The notes under the pieces are model-generated. The model saw only the letters and a list, made by a program, of their open reading frames with translations, searched no databases and was not told the DNA's origin. 64,000 nucleotides of DNA, taken from Bradyrhizobium cajani (lineage in GTDB: Bacteria > Pseudomonadota > Alphaproteobacteria > Rhizobiales > Xanthobacteraceae). Numbering within the stretch: the stretch's first letter is position 1; each line of letters begins with the position of its first letter. Shown here piece by piece: positions 18,011 through 27,688 of the stretch. The DNA is taken from contig NZ_WQNE01000007.1 of the NCBI RefSeq assembly GCF_009759665.1, forward strand, positions 124,001 through 188,000. The letters run 5' to 3'. Both the position numbers and the translations under genes were made by a program.

Positions 18011-18892
18011 ATGCATCTGGCATGTCTTTCCGCAGGTAAAGCGTTCATCCGGGAGGTAGCGAGAACAGGGCAGACAATCGGGACGGTACATACTCTCGGC
18101 GCCCTGCATCTTGGGCATGCAGAACTGATCAGAAGGGCGGCATCGGAGAATGACGTCGCGATCGTCACAGTCTACCCGAACAAGATCCAGCTTAGACCAG
18201 GTGGGAGCTACGATTTCAATTTGGACGAGGATATTGGACTTGCGTTGCGTTCGGGAGCAACTGCCGTGATTTCCTCCAACGACGCCGAAATGTTCCCGCC
18301 TGGCTATCGAACCTTTATATCGCAAGGCGACTGTCATTTGCGTTTAGGGGGGCGTGATGCGTATTTGAAGGAAGCCGTTACCGGGGCAGTCCGCTGGATC
18401 TGCTATGCAAGGCCAACTCGCAGCTACTTCGGCTTAAAAGATATCGGTCAGGCGATCCTGGTGAAGCGCGCCGTCGCAGACCTCCTTCTGGATTGCGAGA
18501 TAAGGTTTGTGCCGACCGTGAGATACAAGAACGGAGTGCCTATTTCGTCGCGTTTGAGGCGATTTGGCCGTTCCGAGCTTGATGAGCTGTCGAGTCTCTT
18601 CACAGCACTCAACCATTCGAGGAAAGAGATCGCCCACGGGGTATCTAGCGTCAAGGATCTGGTCGCGTCGGCTACATCTCAGATCAAGTTCCGACACTTT
18701 AAGCTCGATTTTGTTCGAATCGTCGGCGCCGACAACTTCGAAGACCTGGAGCAAGTCAAGATCCCTTTCATAATCTTTGGAGCGGCAACGGCTCATCGTC
18801 TCAGGATCTTCGATAATATCTACGTTCCAGATCAGGATACTCTCATGAAGGGTCCTTCGGATATCTGGATCGATCTGCCTGAACAGTCCTAG
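18011..18892 (+). CDS. PanC-like (pantothenate synthetase family) ligase
   Basis: About 293 residues from ATG 18011, chosen for the ribosome site GGAGTAGGA; the longer frame from 17822 has no PanC similarity in its extra part. The HUP-fold adenylate-forming motif is present as TLGALHLGHAEL (PanC has TMGALHxGH). YFGLKDIGQAILVKR corresponds to the PanC FGxKDxQQ helix, and RYKNGVPISSRLRRF to the RxxDGLAMSSRN region. Changes at several substrate positions (VPISSR for LAMSSR, GLKDIGQ for GxKDxQQ) suggest it may join a different acid and amine than pantoate and beta-alanine. Housekeeping pantothenate synthesis is normally chromosomal beside panB. Neighbours are a pentapeptide protein and a P450. 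Confidence 0.8.
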   Translation: MHLACLSAGKAFIREVARTGQTIGTVHTLGALHLGHAELIRRAASENDVAIVTVYPNKIQLRPGGSYDFNLDEDIGLALRSGATAVISSNDAEMFPPGYRTFISQGDCHLRLGGRDAYLKEAVTGAVRWICYARPTRSYFGLKDIGQAILVKRAVADLLLDCEIRFVPTVRYKNGVPISSRLRRFGRSELDELSSLFTALNHSRKEIAHGVSSVKDLVASATSQIKFRHFKLDFVRIVGADNFEDLEQVKIPFIIFGAATAHRLRIFDNIYVPDQDTLMKGPSDIWIDLPEQS

Positions 18893-19215
18893 CCAGACGA
18901 TTATTCATCCATGACCTTGAGAAAGCTATCCGCTCCGGCCGTATCCCAAGGCGAGGGTCGCCTTATGAAGGTGTACTAGGCTTGATGTTGCCTCCAGCGC
19001 ATAGCGATCTCTAACCAGCGCTGAGAGCGCTCACTGATCCATTGAGTAGATCGACTTGGAAAGTCAATACGATCCTTACTGCCCGACGTGGTAGGGCGAG
19101 GCTAGCTGCACTGTGAGGTAGCCTGGTCGAGCGGCCCGTCGCAGCTAAGCGCTGCGGCAGCTCGAAGCGATGAATCGCGCCACACCGCAAACTCTCGAGA
19201 GCGGAATCTGCAGAG
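18893..19215. other. Spacer before P450 gene
   Basis: No gene. I looked for nod, tts, NifA and -24/-12 motifs and saw none that fit well. Confidence 0.4.
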
Positions 19216-20463
19216 ATGATCATGACAAGGCGATCGGAAGATTATGGGGCTGAGGCTTCGTGTGTTATCCCGTTGAGCAAGCTGGATGTAAGCGAGGGCA
19301 AGCGCTTTCAAGACGACAGCATATGGACCTGCTTCGAGCGGTTGCGAAAGGAAGATCCCGTTCACTACTGTCAAGACAGCGCTGATGGTCCATATTGGTC
19401 CGTAACGAAATACCGGGATATCGTAGCCGTAGACACAAACCACAAAGCGTTCTCGTCAGAGCAAGGTGTCACTATTGTCGACGTGCCTGGCGAGCACTGG
19501 ACCCCGAGTTTCATCAAGATGGGGCCTCCAAAGCACGCCGAGCAGCGCAATACCGTGAGCCCGATCGTCGGACCGGAAAGCTTGACGAAGCTCGAAAGCT
19601 TGATCCGGTCTCGGGTCAGGGCGATTCTCGCCGGCTTGCCGCGCAATGAGGCCTTCAACTGGGTGGACATGGTGTCCATAGAGTTGACGACGCAAATGCT
19701 CGCCACGCTGTTCGACTTTCCATTTGAGGATCGGCGACTGCTGACCTATTGGTCAGACATCGCTGTTACAGCTCCGAGAACAGGCCATGCAATCGACAGT
19801 TGGGACAAGCGAAGCACCATTTTGTCCGAGTGCCTGGACTATTTCACCTGGCTTTGGAACGAGCGCATCAAAGCCGAGCCGCGCCTCGATTTGATTTCCC
19901 TGATGGCGCATTCGCCTTCCACACGCCAGATGGAGCCGAGTGAGTTTCTCGGAAATCTGATTCTGCTGATCGTTGGGGGCAATGACACCACGCGCAATTC
20001 AATTACCGGCGGCCTGCTGTTTATGAATCAGTACCCCGCCGAACTGCGAAAACTAATTGACAATCCCGAGCTTATCTCAAGCGCCGTGTCCGAGATTATT
20101 CGGTACCAGACGCCAATCGCACATATGCGCCGTACCGCCGCGATCGACAGCATCGTAGGTGGAAAACAGATCAGGAAAGGCGACAAGGTCGTCATGTGGT
20201 ACATCTCCGGTAACAGGGACGAAGAGATCATTGAGAACGCCAACAGTTTCGTGATCGATCGCAAAAATGTGAGGCAACATCTCTCGTTTGGATTCGGCAT
20301 CCATCGCTGTCTTGGTCGACATCTTGCGGAGCTGCAGTTGAGAGTTCTCTGGGAAGAGATTTTATCTGCGGGATTGTGGTTCGAGGTCGTCGGCGAACCC
20401 GAGCGGATTGCCTCTAACTTCGTGCACGGCTATTCCGCTCTCCCCGTGCGGATTGCAGCCTAG
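19216..20463 (+). CDS. Cytochrome P450
   Basis: 415 residues, a soluble bacterial class I P450. The I-helix oxygen-activation motif is GGNDTTRNSI (about 252-261), the K-helix ExxR is EIIR, and the haem-binding loop is FGFGIHRCLGRHLAE with the Cys ligand. There is no membrane anchor; electrons must come from a ferredoxin and reductase not seen here. Symbiosis islands commonly carry P450s (for example the gibberellin operon CYP112/114/117 or CYP127), but the neighbourhood (PanC-like ligase, small membrane protein) does not match the gibberellin operon. Substrate unknown. The start ATG at 19216 is followed by a second Met at residue 3. Confidence 0.92.
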   Translation: MIMTRRSEDYGAEASCVIPLSKLDVSEGKRFQDDSIWTCFERLRKEDPVHYCQDSADGPYWSVTKYRDIVAVDTNHKAFSSEQGVTIVDVPGEHWTPSFIKMGPPKHAEQRNTVSPIVGPESLTKLESLIRSRVRAILAGLPRNEAFNWVDMVSIELTTQMLATLFDFPFEDRRLLTYWSDIAVTAPRTGHAIDSWDKRSTILSECLDYFTWLWNERIKAEPRLDLISLMAHSPSTRQMEPSEFLGNLILLIVGGNDTTRNSITGGLLFMNQYPAELRKLIDNPELISSAVSEIIRYQTPIAHMRRTAAIDSIVGGKQIRKGDKVVMWYISGNRDEEIIENANSFVIDRKNVRQHLSFGFGIHRCLGRHLAELQLRVLWEEILSAGLWFEVVGEPERIASNFVHGYSALPVRIAA

Positions 20464-20747
20464 GCTCAAATTGCTCTGCTCACGCAGAGGGCAGGCGGCG
20501 GGGCGGGCTTGTCCTGAACCATCTTTGGTTTCTGCAAGCAATGCCAGACGGGGTGATCGACGAGAAACAATGCTGTATATCGGAAGCTAACTACCGGCCC
20601 GGCAGACGCTTAGAAGGACCTGCGAGAAGCGACAAGTGAGGCGCGCGTCTCGAGTCGCAAACGCTTGGCATGCCGAAAATTGAACCTCAACGGCTACTCC
20701 GATGCAGGTCTCCGGGCCACCTCGAATAGCCGAAACCATAGAGGCCA

Positions 20748-21101
20748 ATGACCTTGATGTTGAGAATTGTAGCTGTGGCAGCGATTTTCCTTGGAGAAGC
20801 TCTTTCGATAGTCGCCGAGTTGATTGCCTCAAGGCAATTCGGAAAGGCCGGTGGCGATCTGGCGATGCTTTGGCCGATGTTTGTCCTGGTGAGCTTGGGT
20901 GGCATCCTCCTCGTTTTTGGATACGCGCTGGGTTACATGCATCTGAAGAATATCTGGATCATTTTCGCGATATCGCTGGGGGCCATCCTGGTCATCGAGC
21001 CGATACTCACGGTTCTGCTCTTTAGAGACGTACCAACCGCCGGTTCGCTGATTGGGCTGGTTCTCGGTGCGTTTGGTGCGCTCGCTGCCCTATTTCTATG
21101 A
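20748..21101 (+). CDS. Small four-helix membrane protein, DMT/SMR-like
   Basis: 117 residues with four predicted hydrophobic helices (about 3-25, 39-62, 67-90, 96-116), the size and layout of small multidrug resistance proteins or half-EamA transporters. Pieces such as FGYALGYMHLKNIWIIFAIS and ILVIEPILTVLLFRDVPTAGSLIGLVLGAFG resemble DMT-superfamily helices. It could export a small molecule made by the P450 and PanC-like enzymes, but that is inference from position only. The 284-bp gap to the P450 makes cotranscription uncertain. Confidence 0.65.
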   Translation: MTLMLRIVAVAAIFLGEALSIVAELIASRQFGKAGGDLAMLWPMFVLVSLGGILLVFGYALGYMHLKNIWIIFAISLGAILVIEPILTVLLFRDVPTAGSLIGLVLGAFGALAALFL

Positions 21102-21811
21102 AGGTGATCTGACGGAGCTTAAATGGGCGCCGGGCTTCTGCGAAATGCAGCGAGAACCGAAGCTGCGGAAGGGCGAATCTGCCTTCGAACGGAAAAAATA
21201 TCGTTGCTGATCGGCCTCTTGCACTCATCGTCATCGGTAAAAAGACCGCCGGTACGCTCTCCGGCAAAGTCCTCTTACCCTTAGCACGACCAGACGGCGA
21301 TCTTAGGTCTGCCAATCGATATATGCTCATTGCCGTTTGACCATATTTTGCTTGCAAGCTGCGAACTTCCCCCAGGTTGCCTAAACGCTTCGGGATAACT
21401 TGTCCCAATTGGCCGGGATCGAACCATCGACAAAGCGGGCGGGACTCGTACCGACGGCATCCTGCCCAGCGCACGTCCGCCGCGATCTCGTCTCAGCTGG
21501 ATATAGCCGAGGCGTCCCTGGCATCGCTCTCTTCAGAAACATTGGAGCTCCGATTGAAATGGAACTCCAGGCGACATCGGCTTTCTTGTGCACCCGCAAG
21601 AACGCTTTTGGTCAGCTAGTCGTCAGTCACGCGCTCTATCCAGACGGGCTGCACATTTGCGACTTTTATCGGAGACGAAGCATGACAGGGATTGGCCGAG
21701 CTGGCACATCGGAGGGGTGGGCCGCAGGAGGCGACAGCACCGGGGACGTAAGCCGTTCGAGCCTGGAGCCCAGGCCTTTTCCCGGGAGGACTCAATCAAT
21801 CCTTCGATGCC
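21102..21811. other. Intergenic region, nothing secure
   Basis: A long plus-strand frame (21400-21948) overlaps the next gene and has no recognisable domain. A fragment near 21413-21425 resembles a tRNA T-arm on the minus strand, but no tRNA can be folded around it. Confidence 0.35.
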
Positions 21812-21814
21812 GTG

Positions 21815-22366
21815 ATGGAGCGGATGCGCTCTGGGCCTCAAGACAGAACCGCGGCGCTTGGCAACCCAACGTCGGATGGGGCGGCGCCAACGCGGGACGA
21901 GATCAAGGCAGCAAGGCGAAAAATGACCAGCCTGCTTGTGGAGCTTGAAACCAGCCGCCGAGCGGCCACGCACGCCCAGAACTTGGAAGAGGCGCAAGAG
22001 CTGATCGATCAGGTCATCAAAGCAGGCTCAACAGTTCTGGAGTACTACGCGGATCTGCCTGCCACTTTGGCACGTCGCATTCTGCCCGACGATCCGGCTC
22101 GCCGGCTCCGCGATGACACGCTGGACGCGGCCGATGAATGTAACTCAGTGGCCACCCAGCTTGTCTACAAGCTGGAGAAGGATAGAAAGAAAGCAACATT
22201 GGTTCTCGAGGGGATCACATCCATCGGTACGCCCGACCAGGTGAGCGACGCGTTTAAAAGCGTGGCGAACTACTATGCAGCCTGCATGGAGTGGTGGGGA
22301 AAGAAGGTGTTGCGCTTCGAGCGGGTGCAGTCTGTCTGTGCGGCTGCTGCCAGCTTGCCAACTTGA
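21815..22366 (+). CDS. Hypothetical helical protein
   Basis: A frame of 183 codons from ATG 21815 (GTG 21812 just before it). Upstream codons in frame (GGLNQSFDAV) also look coding back to a stop near 21750, so the true N terminus may have been lost. The predicted product is strongly helical and charged (EAQELIDQVIKAGSTVLEYY, NSVATQLVYKLEKDRKKATL, YYAACMEWWGKK), with no signal peptide or membrane segment. The plus-one frame directly after the stop continues in similar style (22434-22586), so a frameshift near 22340-22365 may have split a longer gene. No family was recognised. Confidence 0.45.
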   Translation: MERMRSGPQDRTAALGNPTSDGAAPTRDEIKAARRKMTSLLVELETSRRAATHAQNLEEAQELIDQVIKAGSTVLEYYADLPATLARRILPDDPARRLRDDTLDAADECNSVATQLVYKLEKDRKKATLVLEGITSIGTPDQVSDAFKSVANYYAACMEWWGKKVLRFERVQSVCAAAASLPT

Positions 22367-22433
22367 GCGATTGGACAAGCTGCTGCAGTTCGATCTGCCG
22401 TCCCAGCAAAGGAGCGTCTCGCAAACGCGCCAG

Positions 22434-22586
22434 ATGAAGCCCGAGGACGCCGAACACCTCTTGGATTGCGTAATTACGCGCTTGCAGACGCAAGCCGGAG
22501 AAATTGAGGCCTGTGTAACTGCGTTGCAGGAGCGTCGCCGACGTGGCCTGCTCACCCCTTCGCAAGTTCCGTGCACGACAAGTTAA
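22434..22586 (+). CDS. Short hypothetical frame, possible tail of the preceding gene
   Basis: 50 codons (MKPEDAEHLLDCVITRL...) in the plus-one frame relative to the gene ending at 22366. The frame is open from before that stop (QLERLDKLLQFDLPSQQ), so it may be the shifted C terminus of that gene rather than a separate one. Helical and polar; no family known. Confidence 0.2.
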   Translation: MKPEDAEHLLDCVITRLQTQAGEIEACVTALQERRRRGLLTPSQVPCTTS

Positions 22587-23172
22587 CGCGGCTCAACGGG
22601 ATGTTGTCCGAGCTGCAGGGACCGGCAAACTCATTGAAAGCGCGGAAATAGTCGAGGCCTCGCGGCGGCCTGCCGCAGATCCTCGCCCATGGCCTGCCGA
22701 AATTCCTCATTGCGGTAACCCACCGTGCCGGCAAGCCGGTCGAGGAAACGAGCATAGTCTTGCGCACCGGGCTCGTCGGCGAAGCCTTGCCACGTTGACT
22801 ATCCCGTCTTAACTCTTCGGCTGGCTAATTTGAGATCGGGAAAGGCTACGTTCAACAACCATATTCGGCGGTGGCAAGCTCTTGTCACGAATGCAGCCAC
22901 GCTGGCTGCTAGCATGCCGCAGAGATTGGCTCCGCCGTCGCGGTGATGGAAGGTCAAAGTGTAACGCAACTGCGTTCGGGGAGCGCATGTTCGCGACCAT
23001 GCAACCGACTGCGGCCTCGCTCAGACACTACAAGTTAAATCCAAAAAGAGGCTGCTCTCGAGCGCTCCGGCACATACATCGACGGCTCCGAGGCTCGTCG
23101 AGCGTTCGATCATGAAGCAGATTTGCAGGTTCCGAGCGGGTGAAGATTGAGCCATACGGTCATGTCCGAGCT
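22587..23172. other. Intergenic region upstream of nod box
   Basis: No supported gene or RNA. Confidence 0.35.
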
Positions 23173-23221
23173 TATCCATTCCGTAGATAGATCTGATCAA
23201 GAAAATCAATTTTACCGCTTA
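23173..23221 (+). promoter_or_regulatory. nod box (second copy)
   Basis: A 49-bp match to the nod box consensus: TATCCAT, then CCGTAGATA, then ATCAAGAAAATCAATTTTACC (positions 23196-23216). The key ATC-N9-ATC and TTTTACC elements are intact. Orientation is plus. The first gene downstream (24110) is now separated from it by an IS element at 23266-24090. Confidence 0.85.
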
Positions 23222-23265
23222 CAGGATCGTCATATAGACCGTCGAGGACGGTTCAGGCTAAGCTA

Positions 23266-24090
23266 GAGGCTGTTAGGAACTCATTAACCATAGATGTTGA
23301 GGTTTGCGGGATGTCGATTCCCCGCGAGCCTTATCCTTCTGACGTTTCCGATGACGAATGGGCGCTTGTTGCGCCGTATCTGACACTTTTGCCGGAGTTC
23401 GCGAGGTGTTCAACGGCCTGCGCTATATCGTGAAGACCGGCGCGCCCTGGCGCTGGATGCCGAACGATTTGCCGCCGTGGGAGATCGTCTATCAACAGGC
23501 GCAGCGGTGGTTGCGCGCGGGTTGTTTTGAGGCCCTGGCCGAGGATCTGCGCGTCATCCTGCGCCTTGCGGCTGGCCGACCCGCGCGGCCGACCGCCGCC
23601 ATCATCGACAGTCGAACTCTACGCTCGACGCCCGAGAGTGGCGCCCGCGGCGCCTACGACGGAGCCAAGCGCAAAAAAGGTTCGAAGTTGCATCTGGCCG
23701 TCGATACGCTCGGCCATCTTCTGGCGCTGCATGTCACGCCCGCCAACACCGACGATCGCGCCGAGATTGGCCGGATCGCCAAGACGATTCAGGCAGAGAC
23801 TGGTCAGAGCGTCGAAGTCGCCTTCGTTGACCAGGGCTACACAGGCGACAAGCCTGCAATGGCGGCTGCAGAACACGGCATTGCCGTCGAGGTCATAAAG
23901 CTGTCGGAGGCCAAACGAGGCTTCGTGCTACTCCCAAGGCGATGGGTCGTCGAACGATCCTTCGCGTGGGCCACACGCTTCCGAAGACTTGTCAAAGACT
24001 ACGAGCGATGCGCTCAGACCCTCGCCAATCTCCACCTCATCGCTTTCGACAAAAACGTCGCTAAACTCGCTGCTGGTTCCTAACAGCCTC
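23266..24090 (+). mobile_element. IS5-family insertion sequence, 825 bp
   Basis: Bounded by perfect 15-bp inverted repeats, GAGGCTGTTAGGAAC (23266-23280) and GTTCCTAACAGCCTC (24076-24090), with TA on both sides as a likely target duplication. It holds a single IS5-type DDE transposase gene that is frameshifted. It sits between a nod box and the ribosome site of the gene at 24110. Confidence 0.93.
23311..24083 (+). pseudogene. IS5-family transposase, frameshifted
   Basis: The N terminus starts at ATG 23311 (MSIPREPYPSDVSDDEWALV) and reads to LLPEF, where a small deletion near 23393-23402 removes the usual loop and shifts the frame. The rest reads in the frame of REVFNGLRYIVKTGAPWRW. DDE residues are visible: AAIIDSRTLRS, VAFVDQGYTGD and VVERSFAWATRFRRL. 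An ATG at 23358 in the second frame would give a 241-residue product with a false N terminus. The copy is probably inactive by itself but could be moved in trans because both ends are perfect. Confidence 0.85.
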
Positions 24091-24109
24091 TAGGGAAGCG
24101 ATTTCTCGA

Positions 24110-24481
24110 ATGAAAAAGTCTGTGTTAGTGACGGCGAGCGCCTTCGCGCTTGCGACGGCGGTGGTGCCTCCTTTTTCTGCCAAAGTTGTCGCGCAACCGG
24201 TTGCCGGCAGGGTGGAGGTAGCGGATACATCATATCCTCAGTGCGCGGACGACCCCTTGGAACTGCGACCTGTTCTTTTGTTTGACCGATCCCTCGTGCG
24301 TGCGACACTGAGGACTGAAAACAAGTCAAGCAGAGAAACGAGGATTGAGCCTCGTGCGGCCGCTTGCTCCGACAGCGGCCGCGTCCTCGTGCCGTACGGT
24401 TACAATGGCAGATGGTGCAAGCGGCGCCGTCTTAATTCTCTTAAGATGATCAAAGTGATTGGTCTTTCAGCCCATCGGTGA
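24110..24481 (+). CDS. Small secreted protein, formerly downstream of a nod box
   Basis: 123 codons from ATG 24110, with ribosome site GGGAAG 11 bp upstream and just outside the IS end. A clear signal peptide (MKKSVLVTASAFALATAVV ... AKVVAQ) precedes a mature part with three to four Cys, including SYPQCADDP, AAACSDSG and GRWCKRRR. No family was recognised. Without the IS the nod box would lie about 60 bp upstream, so this was probably a NodD-controlled secreted or periplasmic protein. The C-terminal third is basic and may be out of frame. Confidence 0.5.
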   Translation: MKKSVLVTASAFALATAVVPPFSAKVVAQPVAGRVEVADTSYPQCADDPLELRPVLLFDRSLVRATLRTENKSSRETRIEPRAAACSDSGRVLVPYGYNGRWCKRRRLNSLKMIKVIGLSAHR

Positions 24482-24688
24482 CTACTGCCCAATGGGCAAC
24501 CGCCGCATCGGCGAACGTGGCGTAAACGGGAAAAGTCGTTTTAGACCCCCCACGATCTGTTCCGATGCGAGCCCCAGCTCGACTAAAACTGGTCGAATTT
24601 CTATTGCTTTCCATGCCACGCCCATAGCGCCCTTCCATTCAATGGTTCGCATTTCGGACGCCATGGATGTCCATTGTTCCCGCTATGC

Positions 24689-26038
24689 CTAGGGTAGCCG
24701 TCGTGGCGTGACGACGTTTCGTTTATGGTTGGGTGTGAAATTGAGTGGTGCCGTCTCCGGCATCATGAGCATGGCAAAGAGCCCGGCCGCGCTAGCGAAA
24801 AGCATGTACCAGGCGGGCACGAGTGCACTCCCGGTAAGGTGGATCAGCCAGGTGACGATTGGTTGAGCTGTGCCTCCGAAAATCGCTATCGCAAAAGGGT
24901 AGATCGTCGCGAAGGCGCCACCACGAATGTTCCTCGGCAGCCCTTCGGCCATGCTCACGTAGAAGGCGCTATACGGAATCGTTCCGATCAGGGTGAGGGC
25001 GCCGAGACCTCCTAGAAGTGCGAAGGCACTGCGGCTCTCTGCAATCCACAAGAACACCGGATAGGTCATCAGCAATGCAGTGATCTGCGGCCATATCATG
25101 ATGCGACGACGGCCTGCGCGGTCGGCGAGCAGGCCGCCCAGCAGTGCTGCAACAATCCCGACCGCATTGCTGATGAGCGTGGTACCAAAGGCGAGCGGCG
25201 CGGAAACGTGGAGGGTGTTCAAGGCGTAGGTGGTCATATATCCCGTTACATAAGTAGTGATCGTGCAGCTGGTCAAAATGACAAATCCCAAGCTCATGAT
25301 GCGGCGATTGGAATGCGCTTGCCCTCCAGGCTGGGTGACCAGGACGTGCGTCTCGGGCCGGTGCAACGTTTCGGGTAAGACGCTTCGCAACCAAAGTCCA
25401 AACGGCAACGTAGCGGCGCCGAGCAACAGCGCGATCCGCCATCCGTACGCATTGAGCGCTTCGCTTGTCATGCTGAGCGAGAGTATTTCTCCAACCAACG
25501 CTCCGGCCGTCGCAGCTATCTGTTGGCTCGCGGGCTGAAAGGAGACAGCAAGACCACGCGCGTCAGCGGGAGCTGCTTCCATCAAGTAGGCGGTCGTCGG
25601 CCCCACTTCACCTCCGAGAGCAAAGCCTTGCAGCAAGCGTGCGAAGACGACCAGTGACGGAGCGGCAAGTCCTATTGTCTCATACGATGGCGTGATAGCT
25701 AACAATAGGACCGCGGCACTCATCATGGCAAAGCTGGCGGTCATCGCGGGCCGCCGGCCGGCCCGATCCGAATACGAGCCGAGTACGATGGCCCCGATTG
25801 GTCTGGTCACAAAACCTGCGCCGAAGGTTGCGAGTGACAGCATGAGGCTAGCGAACGAGTCGGTTGCCGGGAAGAACGCTTGGCCGATCTGTATCGCGAA
25901 AAAGCTGTAGGTCCCGAAGTCGTAGAATTCGAGAACATTGCCGATGGTTCCGCCCAACACGGCGCGACTCGTCAAGCGTTCGTCTGCGGGATCGAGGACC
26001 GGCTCCAGCCCCTCTCGAGTAGATTGCCTCGACATCCT
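24689..26038 (-). CDS. MFS transporter, metabolite:H+ symporter (MHS) type
   Basis: About 449 residues from ATG 26038 (MSRQSTREG); a longer frame to 26092 adds unlikely sequence. Twelve hydrophobic segments. MHS-family signature features: GTIGNVLEFYDFGTYSFFA in helix 1, the loop 2-3 motif GSYSDRAGRRPAM, FARLLQGFALGGEVGPTTAY in helix 4 and its loop, and the second-half repeat LADRAGRRRIM. MHS members carry citrate, ketoglutarate, proline/betaine, shikimate and similar acids with protons. The substrate is not readable, and no catabolic genes are adjacent. Confidence 0.9.
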   Translation of the reverse strand, partial: RMSRQSTREGLEPVLDPADERLTSRAVLGGTIGNVLEFYDFGTYSFFAIQIGQAFFPATDSFASLMLSLATFGAGFVTRPIGAIVLGSYSDRAGRRPAMTASFAMMSAAVLLLAITPSYETIGLAAPSLVVFARLLQGFALGGEVGPTTAYLMEAAPADARGLAVSFQPASQQIAATAGALVGEILSLSMTSEALNAYGWRIALLLGAATLPFGLWLRSVLPETLHRPETHVLVTQPGGQAHSNRRIMSLGFVILTSCTITTYVTGYMTTYALNTLHVSAPLAFGTTLISNAVGIVAALLGGLLADRAGRRRIMIWPQITALLMTYPVFLWIAESRSAFALLGGLGALTLIGTIPYSAFYVSMAEGLPRNIRGGAFATIYPFAIAIFGGTAQPIVTWLIHLTGSALVPAWYMLFASAAGLFAMLMMPETAPLNFTPNHKRNVVTPRRLP

Positions 26039-26973
26039 CAACCTAATCTGAAGCGCGATCTCTGCCCAAATATTTGGCCAGGTAGGTCGCACTGTTGCAT
26101 TGCTCTGCCCGCTCCCGTCTCACACGGCCATTTCGCCAAGCAATATGTTGCTGAGGCGTGTCACGACGAAGCTCACCGTAACGTCTGCAATAAAAATGCC
26201 TGCCTCTCCGCCACCATTTAGCCCTTGATCTGATCGCTGGCATGGGCGGCAAAGACAATTCACGAACCTGCTGCATTCGTCCGGTGGCTGCAGACTTTTG
26301 CGCTGCTGCGGCGAGTGTGCGACAAAATTGACGGGCGTCGCACACGACTGACGACGACTCGAGCCATTCCGCCTCGGCCAGGTTGCGTCCGCTCCCTAAG
26401 GAGTTAATGGGCTAGGCCCTTCATCGCCAAGGCGCTTGCCGCCGCTTAGCGCGCCTGCGGCGTTTTCTCGCGCCTGATCACCACTTATCGGTGCTCCACC
26501 TGCGGCCACGGCCGGGTCGCCAGCGAGCGGGCGACCGTCTGCTCAGGGGCCGCCGCATCTGGAGACAATCAAGACCCAGACCGTCCGTCATCCGTGCGTT
26601 CGGAGCCGCCCGCCGTGCATCTCAGCTATCTCCGGCGCGAGGGCGTCCTGGGGACGGGGACAAGGCGCGGGGCCCCGACGCCGACGATGCCGATGTCAAG
26701 TCGTTCCGTGAGCGCTGACAAAGTTTCAGGGGCGTACATCTTGGTCAACCACTTGAGGAGCTGTTAACGCAAATCAGTGACGCCACACAACGCGGGGGCT
26801 ACCGTTCGTGTGCCCGGAGGGGCGAGCACGAATACGGCCTACGTTTCATCCCCACGGACCGTTGGAAAGAGAATTCACTCGTCTCCCTGAATAAGGAAAA
26901 TCGTCGTAATTCGTGCGCGCGGTGTCGAACTCGCCGCTGAAAGTCAATAGCAGCGAGGACAAATTGGGCCCTT
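26039..26973. other. Intergenic region, nothing recognised
   Basis: About 0.9 kb with no supported gene. The GC-rich block around 26400-26720 holds only Arg/Pro-rich shadow frames. Confidence 0.35.
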
Positions 26974-27173
26974 CGTATTGGCTCACCCGAGGATGTAGCA
27001 TCCGCTCGACCGATGTAGCTCCGGCTGTCGGTCCGAAGTTCCATGATGGCGCGCAGGATCAGAGGCACTGGGGACGTCGCGAACTCCCATTACACGCGGT
27101 GCCATCCGCAGTCCCGGGACCACCGGCACGACCGCACCTGAATGATCGTCTCGGCTGCTTTGCGTCTGAGCAA
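26974..27173 (+). repeat. Direct repeat, copy A (flanks tts-box effector)
   Basis: Diverged first copy of a repeat also found at 28482-28641. Shared blocks in the same order include CGTATTG, GAGGATGT, GATGTAGCT, CCCATTACACGCGG and CTTTGCGTCTGAGC. The copies are about 200 and 160 bp and differ by small indels. The minus strand of both can be read as similar protein fragments (PRVMG, AQTQS), so they may be remnants of one decayed gene or element. Confidence 0.65.
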
Positions 27174-27539
27174 TTTCGTTCTTCATCCAATCAGGTGAGC
27201 AGTTCGCTCCGCGGTTGCCGGACCCTCACGTAGGTCGCGCTCTCGTCCGTTTTCGCGCTGGTGCGGCTACGGTTAGCGGCCAGTGCATAGGCTCGAAGTG
27301 TAAGCCAGAACGACTGGTCGAGAGCAGAGATCGAAATGCACGCGTTCGATGCAAGGCTGGATCTGGCCGCGGTCCGCATCGCCTGGACCTCCTAACCAGC
27401 TTCACCGCCAGGTGAATGCAATGCACGACGCAGACCTGCGTGCCGATTGGGAGGTCAGGCGGAACGAGATTTGGCTCGCAGATGATCGCATCAGGCGTGG
27501 CAGATGTGGTCGCGGGTTTGTCTCCCTTCTTCGACCTTT
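27174..27539. other. Spacer between repeat A and the tts box
   Basis: No gene or repeat was identified. Confidence 0.35.
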
Positions 27540-27569
27540 GTCAGCTTCTCGAAAGCCAGCCTCTTTAAC
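27540..27569 (+). promoter_or_regulatory. tts box (TtsI binding site)
   Basis: GTCAGCTTCTCGAAAGCC followed by AGCCTCTTTA, a near-perfect tts box. The effector start lies about 120 bp downstream on the same strand with no other gene between. Confidence 0.92.
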
Positions 27570-27688
27570 ACTCAAGCTTGGCCTCTCGATGACGAAGCCG
27601 CCAATGTCTAAATTCGTGACGAACTTCAGCTCACTCCATGGGGAGATCTTCAAGAGGCCTTTGTTCTCATAATAGAAAGGAGAGCTTT

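Noticed and set aside
21400..21480. tRNA-like T-arm (GGTTCGATCCCGG on the minus strand), possible tRNA or attachment site
   Set aside because: No acceptor stem, D-arm or anticodon arm can be built around it; the match is limited to a 13-base segment.
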